In this document: in pieces, positions 42,496 through 52,992 of the stretch | Layout of the letters: the number at the start of each line of letters is the position of its first letter | How positions within the stretch are numbered: position 1 is the first letter of the stretch | Assembly: GCA_002337055.1 (NCBI GenBank) | Contig: DDFG01000001.1 | Span: 521,252 to 585,251 of the forward strand | Source of the DNA: Betaproteobacteria bacterium UBA1934 | GTDB lineage: Bacteria; Pseudomonadota; Gammaproteobacteria; Burkholderiales; Rhodocyclaceae | Direction: 5' to 3' | DNA length: 64,000 nucleotides | The notes under the pieces: generated by a model | Seen by the model: the letters and a program-made list of their open reading frames with translations, nothing else | What the model was told of the DNA's origin: nothing | The model's database searches: none | Made by a program: the position numbers and the translations under genes

Positions 42496-44277
42496 ATGAC
42501 ACAAGAAAAGAAATACCGCGCGGTCGGCGCGGGTGCGACCCAGACGGAACAGAGCCTGAACGCCAAGCTACAGGATTTTTCCCGCTTGCAGGGCATGATG
42601 CTGTACAACTTCATGGCGCTCAAGTCGACCGTTGTTCCTTTCACCAACGAGGTGATGGAACTCAATCGCATCGGCATGAACCTCGATCCGAAAGAAGCGG
42701 TTGCGGACTGGACCGAGCGGCAGAAGTCGGCAATGAAGTTCCCGCAGCTGGTCGAGACCTTCGGCAAGCAACTGTTTGGCTCCGCGCGCTACGAAGGCGA
42801 AAAGCTGCTGGCAGAAAACACCTTCTTTGCCCTCAACCACATTCCCGTCAAACCGGGTGTGACGCGGCGTGCCAGCATGTTCCACATTGGTGGTTTCATT
42901 CCCTATTCGGACAACATCTTCCGCCTGCTGCCGGGCGCCAATTTCTTCGATCACTTCGTTGCCAACGGCATCGAGGTCTTCGAAATGAAGCTGAAGTGCG
43001 ATAAGGCCCGCTTCAACCCGCACATGCTCGATCTTTCCATCGAGGCGATCGTCGAATCGGTGCATGAATTCTCGGATATTGCCTTCCGGCAATGCGGCGA
43101 GCGCATGATCCTTGAAGGTTATTGCGGCACCGGTATCAACACTTTCAGCGCGTATCTGGCCGATCTTGAAGGCATGGCGCGCAAGTTCAAGATGATCCTC
43201 ACGTTCGTGTCGCCTCTCGATGCGCGTAAATGCACGATCTTCGAGCAAGTTCATCAGCTGCTCGATTTCATCAATCCCAACGCGAGCACGGTTGACGGAC
43301 ATACCATCAGCAGCGTGCTCGACACCATTCAGGAGCGCAATTTCGAGAAAACGCCGATGGGCGCGCTGGTGCACGGCTGGAAGAACAAGGAGTGGGCGAA
43401 AATCGAGAAGATCGAGGACCTGACCTTGCGCCAGCAGTCCGAACTGGCGGCCTGGTACTGGCTGAGCCTGCAACACGGCGCCTACTACCCGCTTTCGCGC
43501 GATCTCTACACCTTCTACTCGCGGCTCTTCAGTCGTGGTGTGACCAGCGAGGGCATCCTGCCCTACGAGCACAAGGGCCGTACCTTGTGCCTCAAGGACC
43601 TCAAGAAAACGGGCGTCAAGGTGCTGGTGTTTCTGGGCGACAAGGATCACCTCGTCAATTGGCAAACGGCGGACGTCCTGCCCGGCATTCTCGGAGATCA
43701 GTGCGAGGTGGTTGTGCACGAAAAGACCGGGCATGTCGCGTACATCTTCAACCCCAACCGCTGGAACAAGGACGATCCGCGCGCCTTCAAACCGGATATT
43801 CTGGAGACGATCTACCGGAATGTGCCGGTGGAAGCGGCTGCCGCCAAGGCGCCTGCCAAGACGCCGACCAAGCGCACCAAACCCGCGCCCGCCAAGGTGG
43901 AGCCGGTGGTGGCACCCGAACCGGCGGCCAAATCCGTCACCAAGGCAGCGGCCAAGCCGGTAGTCAAGGCAACGGTCAAAGCAGCGATCAAACCCGTGGC
44001 GACAAAGGCGGCGCCCGTACCCAGACCGCCCGCCAAGTCGGCAACCGCGGCGGCTGTCGCGGCTCAGAAGACGAAGGCGGCCAAGGTGGCCGTCACACCG
44101 GCCGCAAAAGTCGCTTCAAAACCCGCGGCACCTGCCGCCAAGGCTGCCAAACCGAAAACTGCGGTGCCTACGGCGCCCAAGGTCGTGGCTCGTAAACCAG
44201 CGCTGCCTGGCAGTGCGGCTGTTGCCCAGCCACCTGTGGCCAAGGCGCCCGTGCGCAAGAAAAAGCCGGTCGCCTGA
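42496..44277 (+). CDS. PhaC-like alpha/beta hydrolase with histone H1/PhaF-like Lys-Ala-Pro tail
   Basis: 593 residues. Residues about 1-443 resemble PHA synthases: the nucleophile elbow GYCGTG with Cys210, catalytic-type Asp384 in FLGDKDHLVNW and His413 in KTGHVAYIFNP, in PhaC order. The box is diverged (the usual GxCxG reads GYCGT). Residues about 444-593 are a low-complexity basic tail made of AAK, AKP, PAK and KAA units ending in RKKKPVA, like the DNA-binding tails of PhaF or histone H1. A GAGGAG site precedes the ATG. It lies close to phaC-phaB-phaR-rimO, so a PHA role is likely. It may polymerise or modify PHA while bridging granules to the nucleoid; that is inference. The intact triad argues for an active enzyme. 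Confidence 0.82.
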   Translation: MTQEKKYRAVGAGATQTEQSLNAKLQDFSRLQGMMLYNFMALKSTVVPFTNEVMELNRIGMNLDPKEAVADWTERQKSAMKFPQLVETFGKQLFGSARYEGEKLLAENTFFALNHIPVKPGVTRRASMFHIGGFIPYSDNIFRLLPGANFFDHFVANGIEVFEMKLKCDKARFNPHMLDLSIEAIVESVHEFSDIAFRQCGERMILEGYCGTGINTFSAYLADLEGMARKFKMILTFVSPLDARKCTIFEQVHQLLDFINPNASTVDGHTISSVLDTIQERNFEKTPMGALVHGWKNKEWAKIEKIEDLTLRQQSELAAWYWLSLQHGAYYPLSRDLYTFYSRLFSRGVTSEGILPYEHKGRTLCLKDLKKTGVKVLVFLGDKDHLVNWQTADVLPGILGDQCEVVVHEKTGHVAYIFNPNRWNKDDPRAFKPDILETIYRNVPVEAAAAKAPAKTPTKRTKPAPAKVEPVVAPEPAAKSVTKAAAKPVVKATVKAAIKPVATKAAPVPRPPAKSATAAAVAAQKTKAAKVAVTPAAKVASKPAAPAAKAAKPKTAVPTAPKVVARKPALPGSAAVAQPPVAKAPVRKKKPVA

Positions 44278-44283
44278 ACGTGC

Positions 44284-45144
44284 TCAGTTAAGCGGGCGGG
44301 GCGCGAAGATGGCCGCGACCTCGTCCGCTTCAAATCGGTATTCGCGGTTGCAGATTTCGTCCTGCACGACGATGGCGCCGTGTTCCTCGACAATCCCCTG
44401 TGCTTCTTCGTGGCCAAGGGACTGGATCATGCCGCGAATCTTCTCGCGGTCTTCCGGGCAGTGATAGCGCACCTCGCGCGGCGCATACAGCCGAACCGTT
44501 TCTTCATGAAAGAGGCGGATGAGCAGGGACTCCGCATCCAGGGTCTGCAACTCGTCCGGCTTGACCGACGCCGCCAGCTGAATAACCCGGTTCCACCCAT
44601 CCGCGTCGTGAGCATCCGCCTCGGGCAGTTTTTGCAAAAACAGACAGGCAGCGCACTCGGGACCGGCGGAAAGAAACAGGCGCGACGGCTGTTGCTCGGA
44701 TTTTTCCAGATAATGCTCAAAAATCTCGGCGAGCGTCTCGCCGACCAGCGGCACGATGCTCTGATAAGGCTCGCGCGCCAGCGGCAAATCGAGCGTCAGA
44801 GCCAGTTGCCCGCCCGTGCTTGCACCCAGCAATTCCGCCGCCGGGGCAGGGCGCACGTCCCGAGGCGCTCGCGCCATGCCGCGCATTTGCAGGGCCGCGT
44901 TGCAATCCATGACCAGCAGGCTGATCGGGCCGGCGCTACGCAGTTGAAAGGTCAGACGGCTCTCCTGCTTCGCCTGTTCCGCAATCAGCGCGGTCACCGC
45001 CGCCATTTCGCCAAGCAGCGTGGCGACCGGCGGCGCATAGTGCCGACCCGCCTGCATCTGGCGCCAGCAACTCCCCAGGCGCACAACCGCGCCGCGAATG
45101 TCGAGATGTTCGAATAGAAAGCGATGGACGGTGTCGTCGGTCAT
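44284..45144 (-). CDS. hslO: Hsp33 family redox chaperone with an incomplete zinc site
   Basis: 286 residues; Hsp33 is a holdase activated when oxidation releases zinc from four C-terminal cysteines. The N-terminal domain is normal (VHRFLFEHLDIRGAVVRL, LLGEMAAVTALIAEQAKQ, GPISLLVMDCN). At the C-terminus the usual CxC reads YHCPEDREK and the usual CxxC reads DEICNREYRF: one cysteine of each pair is replaced, leaving two of four. I rechecked these codons on the minus strand. The classical zinc switch should therefore be impaired or altered. The start overlaps the stop of the upstream ArsC-like gene by four bases. Confidence 0.9.
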   Translation of the reverse strand: MTDDTVHRFLFEHLDIRGAVVRLGSCWRQMQAGRHYAPPVATLLGEMAAVTALIAEQAKQESRLTFQLRSAGPISLLVMDCNAALQMRGMARAPRDVRPAPAAELLGASTGGQLALTLDLPLAREPYQSIVPLVGETLAEIFEHYLEKSEQQPSRLFLSAGPECAACLFLQKLPEADAHDADGWNRVIQLAASVKPDELQTLDAESLLIRLFHEETVRLYAPREVRYHCPEDREKIRGMIQSLGHEEAQGIVEEHGAIVVQDEICNREYRFEADEVAAIFAPRPLN

Positions 45145-45488
45145 TTCAGATTCTGGGCGTAGGTTTCGGGGGCAAAGCCAACGAGCAGCAGCTTGCCGGT
45201 GTCTAGAACGGGGCGCTTGATCAGCGCCGGGTATTGCGTCATCAGGGTGCGGGCTTTGGCTTCATCGACATCGGCGCGCTCTGCGTCGGAAAGCTTCTTC
45301 CACATCAGGCCGCGCCGGTTGAGGAGTGTCTCCCAGCCGGCGCGGGCGCACCAATCGGGGAGGTGCGCTTCCGCCACGCCGGTCTTCTTGTAATCGACGA
45401 ATTCGTAAGCGATGCCATTCGCTTCCAGCCAGGCGAAGGCCTTTTTCATCGTGTCGCAGTTCCGGATGCCGTAGATTTTCATGGTCAT
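45141..45488 (-). CDS. ArsC/Spx-family reductase (YffB-like)
   Basis: 115 residues of the thioredoxin-fold ArsC family. The single active-site cysteine sits in YGIRNCDTMKKAFAWL, with no CxxC partner, and the KRPVLDTG loop is near the C-terminus (LIKRPVLDTGKLLLVGF). This matches the YffB subgroup, which is probably glutathione-dependent and not a proven arsenate reductase. ATG 45488 or 45482 may be used. ATGA overlap with hslO suggests a shared thiol/redox stress role. Confidence 0.88.
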   Translation of the reverse strand: MTMKIYGIRNCDTMKKAFAWLEANGIAYEFVDYKKTGVAEAHLPDWCARAGWETLLNRRGLMWKKLSDAERADVDEAKARTLMTQYPALIKRPVLDTGKLLLVGFAPETYAQNLK

Positions 45489-45503
45489 TTCAAATACGTG
45501 AGA

Positions 45504-45998
45504 TCAATCGAAGACAAGCCCCATTTCCAGGACGTCATGGAACATCCCTTGCTGGAACAAGCCTTTCATTTTCCGGCCTTCATGGCGAAAGCCGAAGGTT
45601 TCATACAGGCTGATTGCGGCCAGGTTATCTGCGCGAACTTCGAGGTCGATGCGCTTGATGCCACTTTCCCTGGCAGATTCGATGGTTGTCCGAAGCAACT
45701 GCCTGCCGATTCCCCGCGCCCGAAATTCGGAAAGCACACCCATTCCCAGACCAGCTCGGTGGCGTAACGCATCCGCCCAGTGCGGAATGGTATCGCACCA
45801 TCCAATGACCCGGTTGTCCTTCAATGCGACGAATTGAGGGTGGTTTTGCGCGATATTTTCCCGGACGAACGCAGTGATTTTCTCCAGTGATGGGGCATGG
45901 GTCTGCCCCAGAAATTTCTGCTCGCGTGCAACCGAATCAAGGCAGGCATGAAAGCCGGCGATATGATTTTCTGCGATTTTTTCGATCCTGAATTCCAT
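45504..45998 (-). CDS. GNAT-family N-acetyltransferase
   Basis: 164 residues. The acetyl-CoA-binding motif is in ELGMGVLSEFRARGIGRQLLRTTIESAR-type region (RARGIGRQLL, about residues 94-103), followed by IDLEVRADNLAAISLYETFGFRHEGR, typical of RimI-like enzymes acting on small molecules or protein N-termini. It starts at 45998 and ends 15 bases before the ArsC-like gene. Substrate unknown. Confidence 0.85.
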   Translation of the reverse strand: MEFRIEKIAENHIAGFHACLDSVAREQKFLGQTHAPSLEKITAFVRENIAQNHPQFVALKDNRVIGWCDTIPHWADALRHRAGLGMGVLSEFRARGIGRQLLRTTIESARESGIKRIDLEVRADNLAAISLYETFGFRHEGRKMKGLFQQGMFHDVLEMGLVFD

Positions 45999-46036
45999 GG
46001 GTTTCTGCTAGATGATTCTATATCGGGTGCTGCTTT

Positions 46037-46459
46037 CTAGACGATATACTGCAGGGTGTCGTAGTTGTCATCGAGCTGATACCACTTCATGTGTGACCAA
46101 AACTCGGCGCCTGAAAGATTGCTGTGCAATACGAAAATATTGCATTTCTGAATGCCTTCTTGGCGTAATCCCAAAAAACACTTCTTTACGAGATTCTGAG
46201 CAATTCCTCGCCCACGGAACTCGTTCTTGACTGCCAGGTGCCGCAAAATGGCTCTGCGGCCATCGTGCCCACACAACACGCATCCAACGATTTTGTCATA
46301 GTGTGTTGCAACAAAACAGGTTGCAGGGTTGCGGCGCAAATAGAGCGAAATTCTGTCCTCTTGATCGTCTTCGGTCAGATCAATGCCATCTGTTGAAGAC
46401 CATAACGAAAAGACGTCTTGATAGTCTTCAATTGCCATCAAGCGAAGGGTAATGTCCAT
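46037..46459 (-). CDS. GNAT-family N-acetyltransferase (AT-richer gene)
   Basis: 140 residues from ATG 46459 (MDITLRLMAIEDYQDVF); a longer frame to 46507 is open but less protein-like. The GNAT core is visible: CFVATHYDKIVGCVLCGHDG, HLAVKNEFRGRGIAQNLVKK with the acetyl-CoA loop, and IFVLHSNLSGAEFWSHMKWY. Base composition is noticeably more AT-rich than in its neighbours, consistent with recent acquisition. It has no close ribosome site and no operon partner apart from the adjacent acetyltransferase. Substrate unknown. Confidence 0.82.
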   Translation of the reverse strand: MDITLRLMAIEDYQDVFSLWSSTDGIDLTEDDQEDRISLYLRRNPATCFVATHYDKIVGCVLCGHDGRRAILRHLAVKNEFRGRGIAQNLVKKCFLGLRQEGIQKCNIFVLHSNLSGAEFWSHMKWYQLDDNYDTLQYIV

Positions 46460-46553
46460 GGCTATTGCGAACGAAAAATTTGCATCGTGCCGCAAGACCG
46501 ATTGCATATCAACCGTGATTGCTCAATCCGGTCCGTAAACAAACACGGCATGC

Positions 46554-48872
<2,319 letters not shown>

Positions 48873-49002
48873 GAGCGGGAAGGGACAAAAAAGGAGGGCG
48901 AACTATGCCAAAACGCCAAAAAAATACAACCGCTGGCGGTGTGTGCCGGTGGCAGGATGGTGTAGCATAGCCGCCGAGGGTATGGCTCTAGAGGAGAGAA
49001 GA

Positions 49003-49446
49003 ATGATGGTCAACACCTATCTGTTCGGGGAAATCGAAGTCAATCCGGAACAGGTGCTCACTTTTCCGAACGGCTTGGCCGCTTTTGAGAACAATAAGCG
49101 CTTCATGCTGGTGCATGAAGAAGATAAGGGCGAGCCGCTGAGTTTCACGATGCAATCGCTGGATGACCCTACGCTGGCATTGCAGATCATCGATCCGGCA
49201 GCGATCGGCTTCGCCTACGAACTGGCGCTGACGGAAGCTGAAAGTGCATTGTTGCAGGCGCCGTCGCTCGACGATCTGGCTGTCATGCTGGTGCTCTACA
49301 AACGCAATGAAAGCGATACCTCGGGCATCGGCGCCAATATTCGCGCGCCGCTGATCCTGAATACAAAATCGCGTATCGGGTTGCAGAAGATTATCGACAC
49401 ACCGCGACCGAACGTCACGATTTCCAATCTGGCGCGCAGCGTCTGA
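49003..49446 (+). CDS. fliW: flagellar assembly factor FliW
   Basis: 147 residues. FliW binds flagellin and antagonises CsrA, coupling filament synthesis to translation. Family marks: [32 protein letters not shown] region, and the end [15 protein letters not shown]. The ATG pair at 49003/49006 follows GAGGAG; upstream in-frame ATGs lack a site. In many species fliW is next to csrA; here no csrA or flagellar gene is adjacent. A strong terminator follows. Confidence 0.92.
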   Translation: MMVNTYLFGEIEVNPEQVLTFPNGLAAFENNKRFMLVHEEDKGEPLSFTMQSLDDPTLALQIIDPAAIGFAYELALTEAESALLQAPSLDDLAVMLVLYKRNESDTSGIGANIRAPLILNTKSRIGLQKIIDTPRPNVTISNLARSV

Positions 49447-49467
49447 CGAGGAATTCGGTTTCAGCAG

Positions 49468-49495
49468 AAGCCACGGCCAGCACCGTGGCTTTTTT
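49468..49495 (+). terminator. rho-independent terminator of fliW
   Basis: Stem AAGCCACGG/CCGTGGCTT with a six-base loop followed by TTTT, starting 21 bases after the fliW stop. It isolates fliW from the acyl-CoA ligase gene downstream. Confidence 0.88.
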
Positions 49496-49525
49496 GATGC
49501 GTTCGTGCGCGAAAAAGGGGGAAAC

Positions 49526-51184
49526 ATGCCAGTCAAACTCATTCAATCCACGGCATCGGCCTATTCGTATCCGTTGCTGATCAAGCAGTTGTTGCTGACG
49601 CCGCTGGCGATTGCGCCGGAGCAGGTGATCAGCTATCAGGATCGCATTCGCTATACCTATCGCGATTTCAGTCGCCGTCTCGGTCGTCTGGCCAACGGAT
49701 TGGCGGCGCTTGGCATCGAGTCCGGTCACACCGTGGCCGTCATGGATTGGGATAGCCACCGTTACCTGGAATGTTTCTTTGCGGTGCCGATGATGGGCGC
49801 GGTGCTCCAGACCGTGAATATCCGACTCAGTCCCGAGCAGATACTCTATACCGTGAACCACGCCAGGGCGGATATCCTGCTCGTCAATGCCGAATTCCTG
49901 CCTGTGCTGGCGGCCATCGCGCCCAAACTCGAGACGGTCAAGACCTTTGTGCTGATCGCCGATGACGGCGTGCCGGCTGACCTGCCCGTGACTTTCGCCA
50001 GCGAGTACGAAGCCATGCTGTCGGGTGCCAGCGAGGAATACACCTTTCCCGATTTCAACGAAAATGCGCAGGCGACGGTGTTCTATACCACCGGCACCAC
50101 CGGGATGCCGAAGGGCGTGTATTTCAGCCATCGGCAACTGGTATTGCACACGCTGGGCGTGGCGGCGGCGATGGGTGGCGCGCCGGAGCAGGGGCGCCTG
50201 CATCGGGAAGATGTCTACATGCCGCTGACGCCGATGTTCCACGTGCATGCCTGGGGATTCCCCTACGTGGCGACGATGATGGGGCTGCGGCAGGTGTATC
50301 CCGGGCGCTATCAGCCGGATGTGCTATGTCGCCTGATCGTCGAGGAAAAGGTCAGTTTTTCACACTGCGTACCGACCATCCTGCACATGGTGTTGTCGCA
50401 TCCCATTGCCCGCGATGTCGATTTTTCGGGCTGGAAGATTGTTATCGGCGGCTCGGCGATGCCGGAGTCGATGGCGGTTGCGGCGCTGACCCGCGGGATC
50501 GACCTGTTCGGCGGTTATGGCATGTCGGAAACCTGCCCGGTGCTGACGCTGGCGCATATCAGCCGAGCCGACCTGCAACGCCCGATTGCCGAGCAGGCGA
50601 CGCTTCGTTGCAAGACCGGGCGGCCGCTGCCGTTGGTCGACTTGCGTATCGTTGATCCCGACATGCACGACACCGCGCACGATGGGCAGGCGACTGGCGA
50701 GGTGGTGGTGCGTTCGCCCTGGCTGACGCAAGGTTACCTAGCGGCGCCGGAGGCTTCCGAAGATCTCTGGGCCGGCGGCTATCTGCACACCGCGGACATC
50801 GGCAACATCAACCCGGCGGGTTATCTCAAGGTGACCGACCGGATCAAGGACGTGATCAAGGTGGCGGGCGAGTGGACCTCTTCCCTTCAGATGGAAGACA
50901 TCATCGCCAAACACGAAGCGGTTCAGGAGGTGGCGGTGATCGGCGTGCCCGACGAAAAATGGGGCGAACGCCCGCTGGCGCTGGTCGTGCTGAAGCCGGA
51001 TCATGCCGAACACGTGACCGAGCACGCCATCCGCAATTTTGCCGCGCACGGCATCGAGGCGGCAGGGATTTCGCGTTACGGCGTGCTGTTGCAGGTCTCG
51101 TTCGTGAAGCGACTGCTGAAGACCAGCGTTGGCAAGATGAACAAACAGGGCATGCGCGCCGACCGCAGTGCGCTTTATGTCTGA
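49526..51184 (+). CDS. fatty-acyl-CoA synthetase (AMP-dependent ligase)
   Basis: 552 residues. ATP/AMP motif YTTGTTGMPKGVYFSH, LTPMFHVHAWGFPYVA, the YGMSETCPVL adenylation core, WLHTADIGNI-type motif (GGYLHTADIGNINPAGYL) and the hinge RIKDVIKVAGEW are intact, with the catalytic lysine in KTSVGKMNKQ at the end. It resembles medium/long-chain or DMSP/alkane-type acyl-CoA ligases and feeds beta-oxidation. The ATG at 49526 follows AAGGGGG. Exact chain length preference is unknown. Confidence 0.9.
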   Translation: MPVKLIQSTASAYSYPLLIKQLLLTPLAIAPEQVISYQDRIRYTYRDFSRRLGRLANGLAALGIESGHTVAVMDWDSHRYLECFFAVPMMGAVLQTVNIRLSPEQILYTVNHARADILLVNAEFLPVLAAIAPKLETVKTFVLIADDGVPADLPVTFASEYEAMLSGASEEYTFPDFNENAQATVFYTTGTTGMPKGVYFSHRQLVLHTLGVAAAMGGAPEQGRLHREDVYMPLTPMFHVHAWGFPYVATMMGLRQVYPGRYQPDVLCRLIVEEKVSFSHCVPTILHMVLSHPIARDVDFSGWKIVIGGSAMPESMAVAALTRGIDLFGGYGMSETCPVLTLAHISRADLQRPIAEQATLRCKTGRPLPLVDLRIVDPDMHDTAHDGQATGEVVVRSPWLTQGYLAAPEASEDLWAGGYLHTADIGNINPAGYLKVTDRIKDVIKVAGEWTSSLQMEDIIAKHEAVQEVAVIGVPDEKWGERPLALVVLKPDHAEHVTEHAIRNFAAHGIEAAGISRYGVLLQVSFVKRLLKTSVGKMNKQGMRADRSALYV

Positions 51185-51195
51185 ATATGGATCAT

Positions 51196-51221
51196 GCCTG
51201 GTGCCCTGCGGTGCACCAGGC
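51196..51221. terminator. convergent hairpin between the acyl-CoA ligase and the carbonic anhydrase genes
   Basis: Perfect 9-bp stem GCCTGGTGC/GCACCAGGC with an eight-base loop in the 48-base space between two convergent stops. Neither side has a T-tract, so it may be a Rho-assisted or weak bidirectional terminator. Confidence 0.4.
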
Positions 51222-51232
51222 AGTCCAAGCGG

Positions 51233-51760
51233 TCAGATGTCAATCTGCCGCAACTGCGTGCGGTACAGCTCGGCATTCTCAATGTAATGCGAGCTGGCGT
51301 ATTGCAGATACTCGATTTCCTTCTCGGTCAGCGGGCGGATTACGCGGCCAGGCGTACCCAGGATCATGACGCCGTCGGGATAGGTCTTGCCCTCGGGGAT
51401 CAGCGTGCCGGCGCCGACGATGCAGTTCTTGCCGACCACTGCATGGTTCAGCACCGTGGCGCTGATGGCGACCAGGCTGTTATCGCCGATGGTGCAACCG
51501 TGTAGCATGACCATGTGTCCGACCGTGACGTTCTTGCCGATGGTCAGCGGGATGCCTTTGTCGATATGCAGCACGCTGCCATCCTGGATGTTGGTGCCTT
51601 CGCCGATGTCGATGGGGGCCGTATCGGCACGGATCACTGCGTTCCACCAGATGGAGACATTGGCGGCGAGGCGGACGTCGCCGATAATCGTGGCGTTGGG
51701 TGCCACCCAGGCGGTGTCGTCGATCTGCGGCTCAATGTCGCCCAAAGCATAGAGTGTCAT
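51233..51760 (-). CDS. gamma-carbonic anhydrase family protein (YrdA/PaaY-like)
   Basis: 175 residues with a left-handed beta-helix made of hexapeptide repeats (VAPNATIIGDVRLAANVSIW, NIQDGSVLHIDKGIPLTIG, VTVGHMVMLHGCTIG). Histidines in VLHID, VGHMV and MLHGC fit the trimer-interface zinc site. C-terminal helix KEIEYLQYASSHYIENAELY is usual. Members hydrate CO2 or hydrolyse CoA thioesters; activity cannot be decided here. ATG at 51760 is 37 bases from a divergent MazG-like gene. Confidence 0.9.
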   Translation of the reverse strand: MTLYALGDIEPQIDDTAWVAPNATIIGDVRLAANVSIWWNAVIRADTAPIDIGEGTNIQDGSVLHIDKGIPLTIGKNVTVGHMVMLHGCTIGDNSLVAISATVLNHAVVGKNCIVGAGTLIPEGKTYPDGVMILGTPGRVIRPLTEKEIEYLQYASSHYIENAELYRTQLRQIDI

Positions 51761-51797
51761 GGCAAACTCTGAAAATCGAAAAAAGAAGGAATTGTAA

Positions 51798-52172
51798 TTG
51801 AGCTCGCTGGCAAGTTTGCTGGAATCGGTGCGCCAGTTTCGTGATCAGCGGAATTGGCAGCAGTTTCACAGCCTGCGCAATCTCATCGTTTCGCTCAATC
51901 TCGAGGCGGCGGAACTGCTGGAACTGACCCAATGGAAGGGCGATGCCGAGATCGCGGCGCTGCCAGACGACCCGGTCGGTGCCGAAAACCTCCGCGACGA
52001 ATGCGCGGACGTGCTGCTTTACTTGCTGCTGATCGCCGACGCCGCCGACATCGATCTGCTGGCCGCCGCCGAGGCCAAACTGGCGAAGAATGCGCGCAAG
52101 TATCCAGTGGATCGGGCGTGGGGAAGCAGCGCCAAGTACACGACGCTCAATCGGTCTGCTGATCCAGACTGA
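51798..52172 (+). CDS. MazG-like nucleotide pyrophosphohydrolase
   Basis: 124 residues of the all-alpha NTP-pyrophosphatase superfamily. Metal-binding acidic residues are in NLEAAELLELTQW and RDECADVLLYLLLIAD, the EExxE-(x)-ExxD pattern. Likely house-cleaning of non-canonical NTPs or dCTP. It begins with TTG at 51798, preceded by AAGGAA; no ATG is available at the right place. The last 26 bases overlap the convergent rlmJ gene. Confidence 0.88.
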   Translation: MSSLASLLESVRQFRDQRNWQQFHSLRNLIVSLNLEAAELLELTQWKGDAEIAALPDDPVGAENLRDECADVLLYLLLIADAADIDLLAAAEAKLAKNARKYPVDRAWGSSAKYTTLNRSADPD

Positions 52173-52992
52173 ACCCGGCGCCTTCGCCTTGCGACAGCGT
52201 CGCAGCCAGCCAGGGAAGCGTGTCTTGAAGCGTGGCAGCCAGCGTCCAGGGCGGATTGACCACGAACATGCCGCTCCCGAACATGCCGAATCCGTCGCTG
52301 GCGGGTTTGGTTACGTTCAGACGGACATCGAGCCAGTTCTTGCCGGCAATCGTGCGCAGCTTTTCCGGCAGGCGACGCGATTCGGGGCGCGCCAGGCAGG
52401 GATACCAGATGGCGTAGGTGCCGGTCGCAAAACGCTTCAGGCTTTCCTCCAGCGCGTTGGCCACGGCCAGATAATCGTCCCTGGTTTCGTAGGACGGGTC
52501 GATCAGTACCAGCGCGCGACGAGGAGGAGGGGGCAGTATGGCTTTCAACCCGGCGAAGCCGTCGCCGGCGATGACGCCAACGCGCCGCCCTGCCTGTTTG
52601 AACAGGTCGAGCAACAGACGGCTGTCGGTGCTATGTCGCTCGAACAGGCGTAATCGGTCGTCGTCGCGCAACAGTTGCTGGGCAAGCCACGGGGAACCGG
52701 GGTAGCGCCTGAGTTTGCTGGAAGGATTGGATTGCCGCACCAGCGCGACATAGTCGGCGAGTGGTCCGGGAAGATCGTCGCGCGACCACAGGCGACCGAC
52801 GCCCTCCTGAAACTCGCCGAGTTTTCGGGCCTGGTCGCCTTCGAGGTCGTAGAGGCCAGCGCCCGCGTGGGTGTCGATGTACCAGAAGGGAGCGGGCTTT
52901 TGCGTCAGGTAGCGCGCCACCAGCATCAGGGTCAGATGCTTCAATACATCGGCATGATTGCCAGCGTGAAAAGCGTGTCGATAGCTCAGCAT
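52147..52992 (-). CDS. rlmJ: 23S rRNA (adenine(2030)-N6)-methyltransferase RlmJ
   Basis: 281 residues. The unmistakable N-terminus MLSYRHAFHAGNHADVLKH is followed by YIDTHAGAGLYDL and the catalytic motif ALVLIDPSYETRDDY (DPPY-type, here DPSY). C-terminal MFVVNPPW is conserved. Methylates A2030 in domain V. The start is directly adjacent to the stop of the upstream unknown gene, and the end overlaps the MazG-like gene. Confidence 0.93.
   Translation of the reverse strand: MLSYRHAFHAGNHADVLKHLTLMLVARYLTQKPAPFWYIDTHAGAGLYDLEGDQARKLGEFQEGVGRLWSRDDLPGPLADYVALVRQSNPSSKLRRYPGSPWLAQQLLRDDDRLRLFERHSTDSRLLLDLFKQAGRRVGVIAGDGFAGLKAILPPPPRRALVLIDPSYETRDDYLAVANALEESLKRFATGTYAIWYPCLARPESRRLPEKLRTIAGKNWLDVRLNVTKPASDGFGMFGSGMFVVNPPWTLAATLQDTLPWLAATLSQGEGAGFSLDQQTD

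Noticed and set aside
43850..44277. Frameshift or tandem-repeat artefact at the 3' end of the PhaC-like gene
   Set aside because: The Lys/Ala/Pro tail uses varied codons in one uninterrupted frame and ends in a normal stop, so it is a genuine low-complexity coding region.
45141..45488. Arsenate reductase linked to arsenic resistance
   Set aside because: Only one active-site cysteine in a YffB-type motif, and no arsR, arsB or other ars gene nearby.
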